DNA from: Pararhizobium sp. IMCC21322
Lineage (GTDB): Bacteria > Pseudomonadota > Alphaproteobacteria > Rhizobiales > GCA-2746425
Assembly: GCF_030758295.1 (NCBI RefSeq)
Contig: NZ_CP132335.1
Coordinates: forward strand, 1,340,412-1,404,411
Direction of reading: 5' to 3'
Length of the DNA: 64,000 nt
Position numbers and translations under genes: made by a program. Below the pieces are notes generated by a model. It was not told the DNA's origin, did no database searches, and worked only from the letters and a program-made list of their open reading frames with translations. The first letter of the stretch is position 1. Every line of letters starts with the position of its first letter. Of this stretch, positions 56,147 to 64,000 are shown in pieces.

Positions 56147-57400
56147 ATGATTAGACTAGCTATAGGTGCAGCACTTCTCGCGCTTGCTGCGGTTCCGGCA
56201 CAGGCCGAAACGACGGTTGACTGGCTTCATATTGAGTCTGTGGAAGGCACTGTTGCCATCATGGAAGCAGCCGCCAAGGAATACGAAGCGGCTCATCCTG
56301 ATATCAAAATCAATGTGCAGTTTCTGGAGAACGAAGCCTACAAGGCCAAATTGACGACCCTGCTGCAGTCTGACGCTGCCCCGGACATTTTTTATAGTTG
56401 GGGCGGTGGTGTCATGAGCGAGCAGGTGGAAGCTGGTGTCCTGCGCCCTATTGGTGATGTGCTGTCTGAAGAGGCGCGTAATGCCATTGGTGAAGCCGGT
56501 ATCAGTGCCTTTACCCGCGACAATAAACTTTATGGCTTGGCGCAAAATGTCAGCCAGGTTGTCTTCTGGGGCAACAAGGACTTGCTCGACAAGGCAGGCG
56601 TCGGTGCTGATGACATGAAGACCTGGGATGGATTCCTGGCCTCTGTCAAAAAGATCAAGGATGCAGGAATCACACCCATTACTGTGGGCGCACAGGACAA
56701 GTGGCCTGCGCATTTTTACTGGTCATATCTTGTTGTACGACAGGCTGGTCAGGCGGCGTTCGACGCGGCTCGTGCCGGCGAGGGCGACGGCTTTGCAGGT
56801 GCCCCCTTTGTTAAGGCAGGCCAGATGTTCCTGGATCTCGTGGCTATGGAGCCCTTTCAGGATGGCTTCCTGGCAGCCAATTTTAGTTCGGCTTCGGGAA
56901 ATTTTGGTGACGGAAAGGCAGCATTGCACCTGATGGGAAACTGGGATTATGCAGTTCAACGTGACAGTTCGGCGAGCGGCAATGGTTTGTCGGACGATCA
57001 GCTTGCGATCTTTCCATTTCCAACGGTCGAAGGTGGCGCAGGCGACCCTGCAGACACGCTTGGCGGGATCAATGGCTGGATATTCCATCGCGACGCACCG
57101 GATGAAGCGGTGAAGTTCATGGAATGGTATACGTCGAACGAAGTGCAATCCCGCTTTGCCGCTGCCAGCGTTTACATTCCGATTGTGGCAGGTTCCGCAG
57201 ACAGTCTTGCCAATCCTTACTTCAAGGAGATCTCCGACAATATCAACAAGGCGAAGTGGCACGCCATCTTCTTTGATCAGGAACTGGGTAAGGACGTTGG
57301 CGGGGTGGTGAATGATATCTCAGCTGAACTTTCCGACAATGCGATCTCAGCAGAAGAAGCCGCAGAATTGGTGAAAGAGGCTGTTGACGACTCCCTTTAG
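56147..57400 (+). CDS. Sugar ABC transporter substrate-binding protein
   Basis: The 417-residue family 1 extracellular binding protein has a signal peptide (LAIGAALLALAAVPAQAE) and typical DWLHIESVEG, EYEAAHPDIKINVQF, SDAAPDIFYSWGGG and ALHLMGNWDYAVQ segments. GGGAGG lies six bases before the ATG. It is followed by a strong hairpin and two permeases. The sugar is unknown. Confidence 0.88.
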   Translation: MIRLAIGAALLALAAVPAQAETTVDWLHIESVEGTVAIMEAAAKEYEAAHPDIKINVQFLENEAYKAKLTTLLQSDAAPDIFYSWGGGVMSEQVEAGVLRPIGDVLSEEARNAIGEAGISAFTRDNKLYGLAQNVSQVVFWGNKDLLDKAGVGADDMKTWDGFLASVKKIKDAGITPITVGAQDKWPAHFYWSYLVVRQAGQAAFDAARAGEGDGFAGAPFVKAGQMFLDLVAMEPFQDGFLAANFSSASGNFGDGKAALHLMGNWDYAVQRDSSASGNGLSDDQLAIFPFPTVEGGAGDPADTLGGINGWIFHRDAPDEAVKFMEWYTSNEVQSRFAAASVYIPIVAGSADSLANPYFKEISDNINKAKWHAIFFDQELGKDVGGVVNDISAELSDNAISAEEAAELVKEAVDDSL

Positions 57401-57408
57401 TGGATTGC

Positions 57409-57450
57409 CTTACATACCGGCTGCAATCAGATTTGCAGCCGGTATGTAAG
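57409..57450 (+). terminator. Strong intercistronic hairpin after the sugar-binding protein gene
   Basis: Eighteen bases, CTTACATACCGGCTGCAA (57409-57426), pair perfectly with TTGCAGCCGGTATGTAAG (57433-57450) around a six-base loop. There is no T-run, so it probably stabilises the upstream mRNA and limits read-through into the permeases. Confidence 0.72.
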
Positions 57451-57522
57451 TGGTATGTGCCGCCATTTAGAGCAGTATCGGACCTATGAAGATGCCACAA
57501 TGTTGTCGATAGGAATGCAGCA

Positions 57523-58407
57523 ATGGTAAAGCGTCGTTTGTTGACCAGACGTTGGGTCGCGTTGATGTTGTTTCTTCCGTTGACGTTGGGATTGTTCACC
57601 CTGATGGTCGTCATGCCGATGTTCGAAGCGGCAAATTTTTCGTTTTACAAATGGAACGGCTTTGGTCCGCCAACTGACTTTGTCGGGTTGCGCAACTACG
57701 ATGATGTTCTGACCCATCGGCACTTCTTCACCGCTGTCAAAAACAGTTTCTTCGTAATCGCGGTGTCGCTGTTGGTGCAATTGCCACTGGCGCTTTGGGC
57801 CGCCCTTGCCCTGGTTGCGAATAATTGGGGCATCAGCATGATCCGCACTTTGTTCTTCCTGCCATATATGCTGGCGGAAATTGCGGCGGGCCTGATGTGG
57901 CGGTTTGTCTATGACGGCGATTATGGTCTGGTTCCTGCGATCGGGAATACGCTGGGCATCGATACGCCCTTTGTCCTTGGCGACAAACTCTGGGTCATGC
58001 CGGCAATCATGCTGGTGATCGTCTGGAAATATTTCGGTTTTCACATGATGATATATATTGCAGCGCTGCAATCCATACCGCGTGAAGTCATCGAGGCGGC
58101 CCGTCTTGATGGCGTCAGCCCTTGGAAAATCACCCGGTACATCAAAATTCCGATGATCCGCTCGGCCATCCTCATCTCGGTGTTTTTCGCAATAATAGGG
58201 GCTCTGCAATTGTTTGATCTGATCATTCCGCTCAGTGGTGGAGGCCCCAGCAATTCCAGCAACACCATTGTCAGCTTTCTGTATCAGTTTGGCATTACCC
58301 GCACGAAATTTGGCTTTGGCGGCGCTGTCAGCATGATCCTGTTTGCAGCCTGTGTGATCATCACACTGGCTTATCGACATTTTTTACTGGCACGGAAGTG
58401 GGACTGA
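57523..58407 (+). CDS. Sugar ABC transporter permease (MalF type)
   Basis: The 294-residue membrane protein has six predicted segments and the EAA loop EAARLDGVSPWKITRYIKIPMIRSA near residue 190. It is the first permease of the pair; its stop TGA overlaps the next gene's ATG by one base. Confidence 0.88.
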   Translation: MVKRRLLTRRWVALMLFLPLTLGLFTLMVVMPMFEAANFSFYKWNGFGPPTDFVGLRNYDDVLTHRHFFTAVKNSFFVIAVSLLVQLPLALWAALALVANNWGISMIRTLFFLPYMLAEIAAGLMWRFVYDGDYGLVPAIGNTLGIDTPFVLGDKLWVMPAIMLVIVWKYFGFHMMIYIAALQSIPREVIEAARLDGVSPWKITRYIKIPMIRSAILISVFFAIIGALQLFDLIIPLSGGGPSNSSNTIVSFLYQFGITRTKFGFGGAVSMILFAACVIITLAYRHFLLARKWD

Positions 58408-59258
58408 TGGCAGCTCTTGGGAAAAAACGGTTTTTTCGGCCTTCGGGACTTTCAATCGGACAATGCGTAGGTCTATGTATCATCGCGCTTTTTGTCATTA
58501 TCCCGCTTTATGCAACGGCATTGGGTGGCTTCAAGACCCTTGGAGAGTTGCGCAGCAGCCCGTTTAATCTGCCACAAAGCTGGAACCCGCAGAATTTCAT
58601 CGGCATTGTTACTGAGAGCGCCTTTTTCAGATCGCTTTGGAATTCCCTGTATGTGTCCGTGGCAACGGTTGCCCTGACCGTAGTCCTGTCTTCCATGACA
58701 GCATTTGCGCTGGCTCATATCAGGTTTTTTGGCCAGCGCATGTTGACCAGTTTTCTCATGGTTGGCTTGCTGTTTCCGGCAGCGACCGCCGTCTTGCCAT
58801 TGTTTATTACGCTGAGAGATCTGGGTCTTCTGGATTCTCATCTCGGCATTATTCTGGCACAGACAGCCTTCAGCCTGAGTTTTTCAATTCTGCTGTTCCA
58901 TAATTTTTTCAAGGATCTGCCGAAAGAACTGATCGACGCAGCGCGAATGGATAATTGCGGTTATATCCAGATTTACTGGCATATTACGCTGCCACTATCG
59001 CTGCCCATTATCGCAACGGTTAGTGTATTCGCATTTGTCACGAGCTGGAACAATTTCCTGTTGCCGCTTGTCATGCTCAACACGCCCGACAAATACACCT
59101 GGCCACTTGGTATCATGCAGTATCGGGGCGAATACGGCACTGACTGGACCAAAATCCTGGCCTATCTGACGCTCACCATTATTCCGGCGGTTGCATTTTT
59201 CCTGGCAGCTCAGAAATACATCATATCCGGTCTGACCGGAGGGGCCGTCAAGGGATAG
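58407..59258 (+). CDS. Sugar ABC transporter permease (MalG type)
   Basis: The 283-residue membrane protein has EAA loop IDAARMDNCGYIQIYWHITLPLSLP near residue 180 and the C-terminal segment YIISGLTGGAVKG typical of this branch. ATG 58407 overlaps the preceding stop (TGATG). No ATPase gene follows in the operon; the next gene is mur on the other strand. Confidence 0.88.
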   Translation: MAALGKKRFFRPSGLSIGQCVGLCIIALFVIIPLYATALGGFKTLGELRSSPFNLPQSWNPQNFIGIVTESAFFRSLWNSLYVSVATVALTVVLSSMTAFALAHIRFFGQRMLTSFLMVGLLFPAATAVLPLFITLRDLGLLDSHLGIILAQTAFSLSFSILLFHNFFKDLPKELIDAARMDNCGYIQIYWHITLPLSLPIIATVSVFAFVTSWNNFLLPLVMLNTPDKYTWPLGIMQYRGEYGTDWTKILAYLTLTIIPAVAFFLAAQKYIISGLTGGAVKG

Positions 59259-59271
59259 GCGCGCTTCTGGC

Positions 59272-59706
59272 TTAGTCCCGGTTTCTCACTTTGCCGTAGA
59301 GTTCCAGACGGTGATGGACAATGTCATATCCCAGCTCACGGGCAATTTCTGCCTGAAGTTCTTCAATCCGGGGGGAGATGAATTCAATCACATCGCCTGT
59401 ATCAACATCGATGAGGTGATCATGATGCGGTTTATTGGCCAGTTCAAATCTGGCGCCCGTGCCATCAAACTCGTTGCGCAAAATGGTCCCGCGTCCTTCA
59501 AGAATTGAAAGTGTTCGGTAAACCGTTGCCAGCGACACCGACGAATCCTGCTTCCGGGATCGTTCCAGAACTTCTTCAGCACTGGGATGGTCACTGGAAT
59601 TGGCAAGCGCCGATAGAATGGCAACACGCTGGCGCGTGATGCGCACGCCCTCAGCGCGCAATTCATGTTCAAGGTCGTCGACCATCGGTGTGTCTGTTTC
59701 GCTCAT
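59272..59706 (-). CDS. mur: Fur-family regulator, probably Mur (manganese)
   Basis: The 144-residue protein has a Fur winged helix (RITRQRVAILSAL, then VSLATVYRTLSILE) and metal site HHDHLIDVDTGDVIEF. It contains no cysteine, so it lacks the structural-zinc CxxC motifs of enterobacterial Fur and Zur; that form is usual for alphaproteobacterial Fur/Mur. It is divergent from a sitABCD operon, with paired TTGCAAAT-type sites between, so manganese (or iron) control of that operon is likely. Confidence 0.82.
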   Translation of the reverse strand: MSETDTPMVDDLEHELRAEGVRITRQRVAILSALANSSDHPSAEEVLERSRKQDSSVSLATVYRTLSILEGRGTILRNEFDGTGARFELANKPHHDHLIDVDTGDVIEFISPRIEELQAEIARELGYDIVHHRLELYGKVRNRD

Positions 59707-59747
59707 GCCAAATCATTAGCACGATAGATTCATTTGTTCAAACCTTG

Positions 59748-59789
59748 TTGCAAATAATTCGCAAGTGCATTGACTAGTTGCGAATTATT
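59748..59789. promoter_or_regulatory. Paired Fur/Mur-type operator between mur and sitA
   Basis: Site 1, TTGCAAATAATTCGCAA at 59748-59764, is itself an imperfect palindrome. Its part AATAATTCGCAA (59753-59764) is exactly inverted as TTGCGAATTATT at 59778-59789, with 13 bases between. The spacing suits two regulator dimers over the divergent promoters. Confidence 0.65.
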
Positions 59790-59851
59790 GTCATAATCAT
59801 TTGCAGAAAGCCCACAAAGAGTGAATTATCAATTTGAACATGGAGCAAAAG

Positions 59852-60748
59852 ATGCGTTTCGCTAAACGAGTCCTCTTGGCTACTGCAGTCCTTGCAATCA
59901 ATGCATCCGGCGCATTCGCAGACGGCAAGATGAAAGTTGTGACAACCTTTACGGTCATTGCCGACATGGCTGCAAATGTTGCGGGCGACGCGGCAGAAGT
60001 GGTCTCCGTTACCAAACCGGGCGCAGAAATTCACGGGTATGAGCCGACACCGCAGGACATCGTACGCGCTTCAGACGCAGACCTTATCCTCTGGAATGGC
60101 ATGAATTTGGAACTTTGGTTTGAGCAATTTCTCTCTAATTTGAAAGACATTCCCGCAGCGACATTGACCGACGGTATCAACCCGATCCCGATTGGTGCCG
60201 GGTCTTACGAAGGCCAACCCAATCCCCATGCCTGGATGGGCCTCGATAATGCGTTGATCTATATCGACAATATTGTCGAGGCATTTACCGAGTATGATCC
60301 GGACAACGCCGCGATCTACGTAAAAAATGCGGCCGCCTATAAGGATAAACTGCGCGCAACGATTGAACCTTTACGCGAACAGGTCGCAAAAATTCCCGAG
60401 GCCGAGCGCTGGCTTGTGACGTGTGAGGGGGCCTTCAGTTATCTGGCTCGGGACTTTGGCATGAAGGAATTGTATCTGTGGCCCATCAACGCTGATCAGG
60501 TTGGTACACCACAGCAGGTTCGTGCCGTCATTGATGGGGTACGGGATAATGATATTCCGGTCGTGTTTTGCGAGTCGACAGTCAACACTGCACCTGCAAA
60601 ACAGGTGGCCCGCGAAACCGGCGCTGCCTATGGCGGAGAGCTTTATGTAGACTCCCTGTCAGAAGCCAATGGCCCGGTTCCAACTTACCTTGATCTTTTA
60701 AGGGTGACCTCACAGACAGTTGCCAATGGTCTGGTGGGCACGAACTGA
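59852..60748 (+). CDS. sitA: Manganese/iron ABC transporter substrate-binding protein
   Basis: The 298-residue cluster A-I binding protein has a signal peptide ending GAFA-DGKMK. Metal ligands fit the Mn/Fe type: His61 (EIHGYEPTP), His126 (NPHAWMG), Glu192 (TCEGAFSYLA) and Asp267 (YVDSLS). A zinc-type protein would have His at the third position and a His-rich loop, neither of which is seen. ATG 59852 follows GGAG by six bases. Confidence 0.85.
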   Translation: MRFAKRVLLATAVLAINASGAFADGKMKVVTTFTVIADMAANVAGDAAEVVSVTKPGAEIHGYEPTPQDIVRASDADLILWNGMNLELWFEQFLSNLKDIPAATLTDGINPIPIGAGSYEGQPNPHAWMGLDNALIYIDNIVEAFTEYDPDNAAIYVKNAAAYKDKLRATIEPLREQVAKIPEAERWLVTCEGAFSYLARDFGMKELYLWPINADQVGTPQQVRAVIDGVRDNDIPVVFCESTVNTAPAKQVARETGAAYGGELYVDSLSEANGPVPTYLDLLRVTSQTVANGLVGTN

Positions 60749-60812
60749 ATGCCTCACGACATAAGGGTGCAGGCGACCGCGATGAGAACAGAAGCTGAAA
60801 TGTGATGCACAG

Positions 60813-61718
60813 ATGCTTGATACAGTAATAGAGGCCAAACCCGGTTCCGGACACAACGCCGCAGCCGATGGCATCTCCGCCAAGAATGTGACCGTTACAT
60901 ATCGTAACGGCCTCACAGCGCTTCACAACGCCAGTTTCGAAATTCCGCGCGGCACGGTGACCGCATTGGTGGGTGTGAACGGGTCAGGGAAATCGACTCT
61001 CTTCAAGGCCATCATGGGGTTTGTGCCGGCGGCCAAAGGTGAAATACGCCTGCTTGGAAAACCAATCTCCGAGGCACTGCGCAGCAATCTTGTCGCTTAT
61101 GTCCCGCAATCCGAAGAGGTCGACTGGGCCTTTCCGGTTTTGGTGGAAGATGTCGTAATGATGGGCCGATACGGCCATATGGGCTGGCTGCGTCGACCTT
61201 CGGCAAAAGACCACGAGGCGGTCACCGAAGCGCTGGCCCGCGTCAGCATGAGCGAATTTCGCGACCGCCAGATTGGTGAATTGTCAGGCGGGCAACGCAA
61301 ACGTGTCTTCCTAGCCCGCGCCCTGGCGCAGGAAGGCCAGATCATTCTGTTGGATGAGCCATTCACCGGTGTCGACGTCAAAACCGAAGATCAGATTGTG
61401 GCGCTGCTGCGTGAATTACGTGACGAAGGCCGTGTGATGCTGGTCTCGACGCACAATCTGGGGTCCGTGCCCGAATTTTGCGACAGGACCATTCTGGTAA
61501 AGGGTACTGTGCTGGCGCACGGTCGGACCGAGACCGTTTTCACCCGCGATAATCTGGAACGCGCCTTTGGCGGTGTGCTGCGCCATATCACCATTGGTGG
61601 CGATGCGCTGCATGATGATGCTGACGCCAGACAAGTTACGATCATGACAGATGATGAGCGCCCCTTCGTGCAATATGGCGACATCACCGTACGTGGCGAG
61701 CAGGACAACGAAGAATGA
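60813..61718 (+). CDS. sitB: Manganese/iron ABC transporter ATPase
   Basis: The 301-residue ATPase has Walker [10 protein letters not shown] near residue 52, signature LSGGQRKR, Walker [13 protein letters not shown] and H-loop STHNLG. The C-terminus carries a longer tail after the core. It overlaps sitC by four bases. Confidence 0.88.
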   Translation: MLDTVIEAKPGSGHNAAADGISAKNVTVTYRNGLTALHNASFEIPRGTVTALVGVNGSGKSTLFKAIMGFVPAAKGEIRLLGKPISEALRSNLVAYVPQSEEVDWAFPVLVEDVVMMGRYGHMGWLRRPSAKDHEAVTEALARVSMSEFRDRQIGELSGGQRKRVFLARALAQEGQIILLDEPFTGVDVKTEDQIVALLRELRDEGRVMLVSTHNLGSVPEFCDRTILVKGTVLAHGRTETVFTRDNLERAFGGVLRHITIGGDALHDDADARQVTIMTDDERPFVQYGDITVRGEQDNEE

Positions 61719-62614
61719 TCAGCTATCTGCTGGAGCCGTTTGGGTACAATTATATGACCAACGCCATGTGGGTTTCAGCCCTCGTTGGCGGTGTTTGCGC
61801 GTTCCTGTCTGCCTTTCTGATGCTCAAGGGCTGGTCTTTGATCGGCGATGCGCTGTCCCATTCGGTGGTGCCCGGCGTTGCCGTGGCGTACATGCTGGGC
61901 TTGCCATTTGCGCTGGGTGCCTTTGTCGCCGGAGGTTTGGCAGCCGGAGCAATGCTGTTCCTGTCTGAACGTTCCGGTCTGAAGGTCGATGTCATTATCG
62001 GTTTGATATTCACATCGTTTTTTGGCCTCGGCCTTTTCATCGTCTCAATCAGCCCGGTGTCGGTCAGCATCCAGACCATCACAATGGGCAATATTCTGGC
62101 CATCACGCCGGAAGACACGCTGCAACTCGTGATCATTGGTCTGGTGTCGCTGGTCGTGTTGTTGGCCAAGTGGAAAGATTTGATGGTCACCTTCTTTGAC
62201 GAAAACCACGCCCGCTCCATCGGTCTGCGACCCGGGCTTCTAAAAGCTGTTTTCTTCGCCCTTCTGGCAGCATCTGTGGTGGCAGCCATGCAAACCGTCG
62301 GTGCATTGTTGGTGATTGCCATGGTCGTCACGCCGGGTGCCACGGCCTATCTTCTGTGTGACCGGTTTCCCCGGCTGATCGCCACATCAGTTGCCATCGG
62401 CAGCATCACAAGTTTTGTCGGTGCCTATGCCAGCTACTTCCTGGATGGCGCCACCGGCGGCATTATCGTGACGCTGCAAACGCTGGTGTTTCTGATTGCC
62501 TTCGTACTTGCCCCCAAACACGGCATTCTTGCCTCCCGCCGTAAATCGCGCATGGCGTTGGAACAGATTGATCAGGAAACCCCTGACGCCGCAGCCATCA
62601 GGGAAACGGCATAA
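61715..62614 (+). CDS. sitC: Manganese/iron ABC transporter permease
   Basis: The 299-residue ABC-3-type permease has about eight membrane segments, with [23 protein letters not shown] near residue 30 and [16 protein letters not shown] near residue 200. It overlaps both neighbours (ATGA with sitB, one base with sitD). Confidence 0.88.
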   Translation: MISYLLEPFGYNYMTNAMWVSALVGGVCAFLSAFLMLKGWSLIGDALSHSVVPGVAVAYMLGLPFALGAFVAGGLAAGAMLFLSERSGLKVDVIIGLIFTSFFGLGLFIVSISPVSVSIQTITMGNILAITPEDTLQLVIIGLVSLVVLLAKWKDLMVTFFDENHARSIGLRPGLLKAVFFALLAASVVAAMQTVGALLVIAMVVTPGATAYLLCDRFPRLIATSVAIGSITSFVGAYASYFLDGATGGIIVTLQTLVFLIAFVLAPKHGILASRRKSRMALEQIDQETPDAAAIRETA

Positions 62615-63486
62615 TGGAAAGCCTGTTGCTGCCCTTCCAGTTTCCCTTCATGCAGAATGCGTTTTTCATCTGCATGATCGTGGCAATCCCGACTGCGTTG
62701 TTATCCTGTTTTCTTGTGTTGAAAGGCTGGGCCCTGATGGGCGACGCCGTCAGCCATGCCGTACTGCCCGGCATTGTGCTGGCCTATGTTCTGGGCATTC
62801 CACTGCTCATTGGCGCATTTGCAGCGGGTATGTTTTGCGCGGTAGCGACCGGTTATCTGTCAAACAATTCCAGGGTCAAGCAGGACACCGTAATGGGAGT
62901 CGTGTTTTCCGGCATGTTTGCTGTTGGTATCGTGATGTATGTGTCCATCGAGACCAACATGCATCTGGATCACATCCTCTTTGGCAACATGCTGGGTGTC
63001 GAGCCGCATGAATTGCTGACCTCGGGGTTGATTTCGCTGTTCGTTTCACTGGCAATTTTGCTGAAGTGGAAAGATTTGCTGCTCCACTCATTCGACCCGA
63101 CACAGGCACGCGGGTCGGGCCTGCATGTCGGCTGGTTGCATTACGGATTGCTGGCCGCCTTGTCTTTGACGATTGTCGCAACCCTCAATGCCGCCGGGTT
63201 GATATTGGCAATCGGCCTGCTGATTGCGCCAGGGGCCATTGCCTTCCTGCTGGTGCGGAAGTTTTCAACCATGCTCTGGGTCGCGGTTCTGGTCAACATG
63301 GTCACCATGCTTGCCGGCACCTATGCAAGCTTCTTTCTGGACAGCGCATCTGCGCCCACCATTGTGCTTGTCCAAACCGCTGTCTTTATCGTTGCCTTTG
63401 TGCGCCGGCTTGCCATCACCCGCAAAGCGTCGCTCATGCAGATTACGGCAGAAACTGAGGCCTCAAACCAGTCAAGTACGGCCTAA
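62614..63486 (+). CDS. sitD: Manganese/iron ABC transporter permease
   Basis: The 290-residue ABC-3-type permease is related to the preceding one, with LKGWALMGDAVSHAVLPGIVLAY and LAIGLLIAPGAIAFLL at matching places. It forms a heterodimer with sitC and ends the operon. Confidence 0.88.
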   Translation: MESLLLPFQFPFMQNAFFICMIVAIPTALLSCFLVLKGWALMGDAVSHAVLPGIVLAYVLGIPLLIGAFAAGMFCAVATGYLSNNSRVKQDTVMGVVFSGMFAVGIVMYVSIETNMHLDHILFGNMLGVEPHELLTSGLISLFVSLAILLKWKDLLLHSFDPTQARGSGLHVGWLHYGLLAALSLTIVATLNAAGLILAIGLLIAPGAIAFLLVRKFSTMLWVAVLVNMVTMLAGTYASFFLDSASAPTIVLVQTAVFIVAFVRRLAITRKASLMQITAETEASNQSSTA

Positions 63487-63549
63487 GGAAAAAGCGCGCA
63501 GCTCATAGAAATGGGAGCGCAGTCTGCGCCCCCATATCGGTCTGACTGA

Positions 63550-64000
63550 TCAGACCTCACCATCATATTCGCCGCGTGCCGGGTAGTTGTTTTTGATTGC
63601 AAAATCCAGCGCACTGACAAGCTCTGAGAAATGCGGACGCACAAACGGCATGGTCTGCGTCGAGCCATAATAAAGGCTCTGATCCGGTGAAACCATGAAG
63701 AGACCGGGCTCTGAAAACAGGGCAGGTTCCTCAATGCCAATGGACGTCTTGCCGCGTGAGGTCGAAATATAAAGGCCCCATTCGCGTGCGACAGACAGCG
63801 GCAGGCTGTGACCGAAGCGGATATTCTTGTTCTCGATCTTGTCAGCCATGGCCCGCGTGCGTTCCTCGGTGTCGACACTGAGCGCAATGACCGTCACACC
63901 ACGCTCTGCAAACTCGCTGACGCGCTTGTCGAGTTCGGACAGGTAGTTCGCGCAGATCAGGCAGTGCAGCCCCCGATAAAAACACACAACAGTGCCGCGT
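63550..64000 (-). CDS. Peroxiredoxin-like (AhpC/TSA family) protein, 5' partial
   Basis: The open frame runs off the right edge; visible residues begin RGTVVCFYRGLHCLICANYLSELDKRVSEF. This is a thioredoxin-fold start with a C-x2-C pair, the family's peroxidatic position. Later VIALSVDTEERTRAMADKI and EPALFSEPGLFMVSPDQSLYY follow the AhpC/TSA pattern. An internal GTG at 63987 is probably not the true start. It is convergent with sitD. Confidence 0.75.
   Translation of the reverse strand, partial: RGTVVCFYRGLHCLICANYLSELDKRVSEFAERGVTVIALSVDTEERTRAMADKIENKNIRFGHSLPLSVAREWGLYISTSRGKTSIGIEEPALFSEPGLFMVSPDQSLYYGSTQTMPFVRPHFSELVSALDFAIKNNYPARGEYDGEV

Noticed and set aside
57484-58380. 298-codon minus-strand open frame opposite the first sugar permease
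   Set aside because: Its His/Asp/Gln-rich composition is the usual antisense image of a membrane protein gene; the permease has clear motifs.

Overview
The window is a contiguous piece of an alphaproteobacterial chromosome. The signs are a Mur/Fur-type regulator without cysteines that controls a sit-type metal ABC operon, a complete pho/pst block with UDP-sulfoquinovose synthase beside it, a Tad/Cpa pilus cluster, and several solute-binding-protein transporters. A marine or soil Hyphomicrobiales-like organism is a reasonable guess, but no rRNA or ribosomal gene is present to fix the lineage. I saw no tRNA, rRNA, insertion sequence, phage gene or CRISPR array.

Layout. 1-2.6 kb: the end of a universal stress protein gene, then a nitroreductase-marR operon with a perfect 20-bp operator palindrome. 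2.6-7.3 kb: a three-gene molybdoenzyme (catalytic subunit, four-cluster ferredoxin, membrane anchor) that best fits the cytoplasm-facing sulfite dehydrogenase SoeABC. 7.5-9.5 kb: a GT4 glycosyltransferase and polyphosphate kinase 2. 9.7-19 kb: the phosphate block phoR-pstS-pstS-pstC-pstA-pstB-phoU-phoB, with a tandem pstS duplication that carried along a decayed copy of the 3' end of phoR. 19.2-24 kb: sqdB, a BcsB-like gene and a BcsA-like GT2, all three disrupted by frameshifts, a 14-bp duplication or an in-frame stop.

24.2-29.3 kb: a small secreted protein, a hydroxyisobutyrate-dehydrogenase-like enzyme, a 3-oxoacid CoA-transferase pair, a DUF1479 oxygenase and an orphan membrane protein. 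29.3-42 kb: the Tad pilus cluster (tadC, tadB, tadA, an embedded L,D-transpeptidase, tadZ, two tadE-like genes, tadG, a small lipoprotein, rcpA, cpaB, flp on one strand; the prepilin peptidase divergent; tadD), followed by an AAA+ ATPase. The Flp pilin has an unusual poly(Glu-Gly) tail.

43.3-48.2 kb: a minus-strand operon of two methyltransferases, two OsmC proteins and a flavin monooxygenase, beside the truncated remains of an HxlR-type regulator. 48.3-52.3 kb: a GntR regulator and a tripartite tricarboxylate-type transporter. 52.4-59.3 kb: a sugar island (ThuA-like, Gfo/Idh/MocA, ROK repressor, divergent ABC transporter without its ATPase). 59.3-63.5 kb: mur divergent from sitABCD with inverted metal-regulator sites between them. 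63.5-64 kb: a peroxiredoxin-like gene running off the end.

How it fits together. Phosphate sensing and uptake (phoR/B, pst, phoU), polyphosphate metabolism (ppk2) and sulfolipid or sulfoglycan synthesis (sqdB) are neighbours and share Pho-box-like sequences. In three transport operons (pst, tct and the sugar ABC) the binding-protein gene is followed by a strong hairpin before the permease genes, as expected if the binding protein is made in excess. The most unusual local systems are the decaying sqdB/BcsB/GT2 glycan locus, the Tad cluster with its embedded L,D-transpeptidase and acidic-tailed pilin, and the OsmC/monooxygenase/methyltransferase operon.
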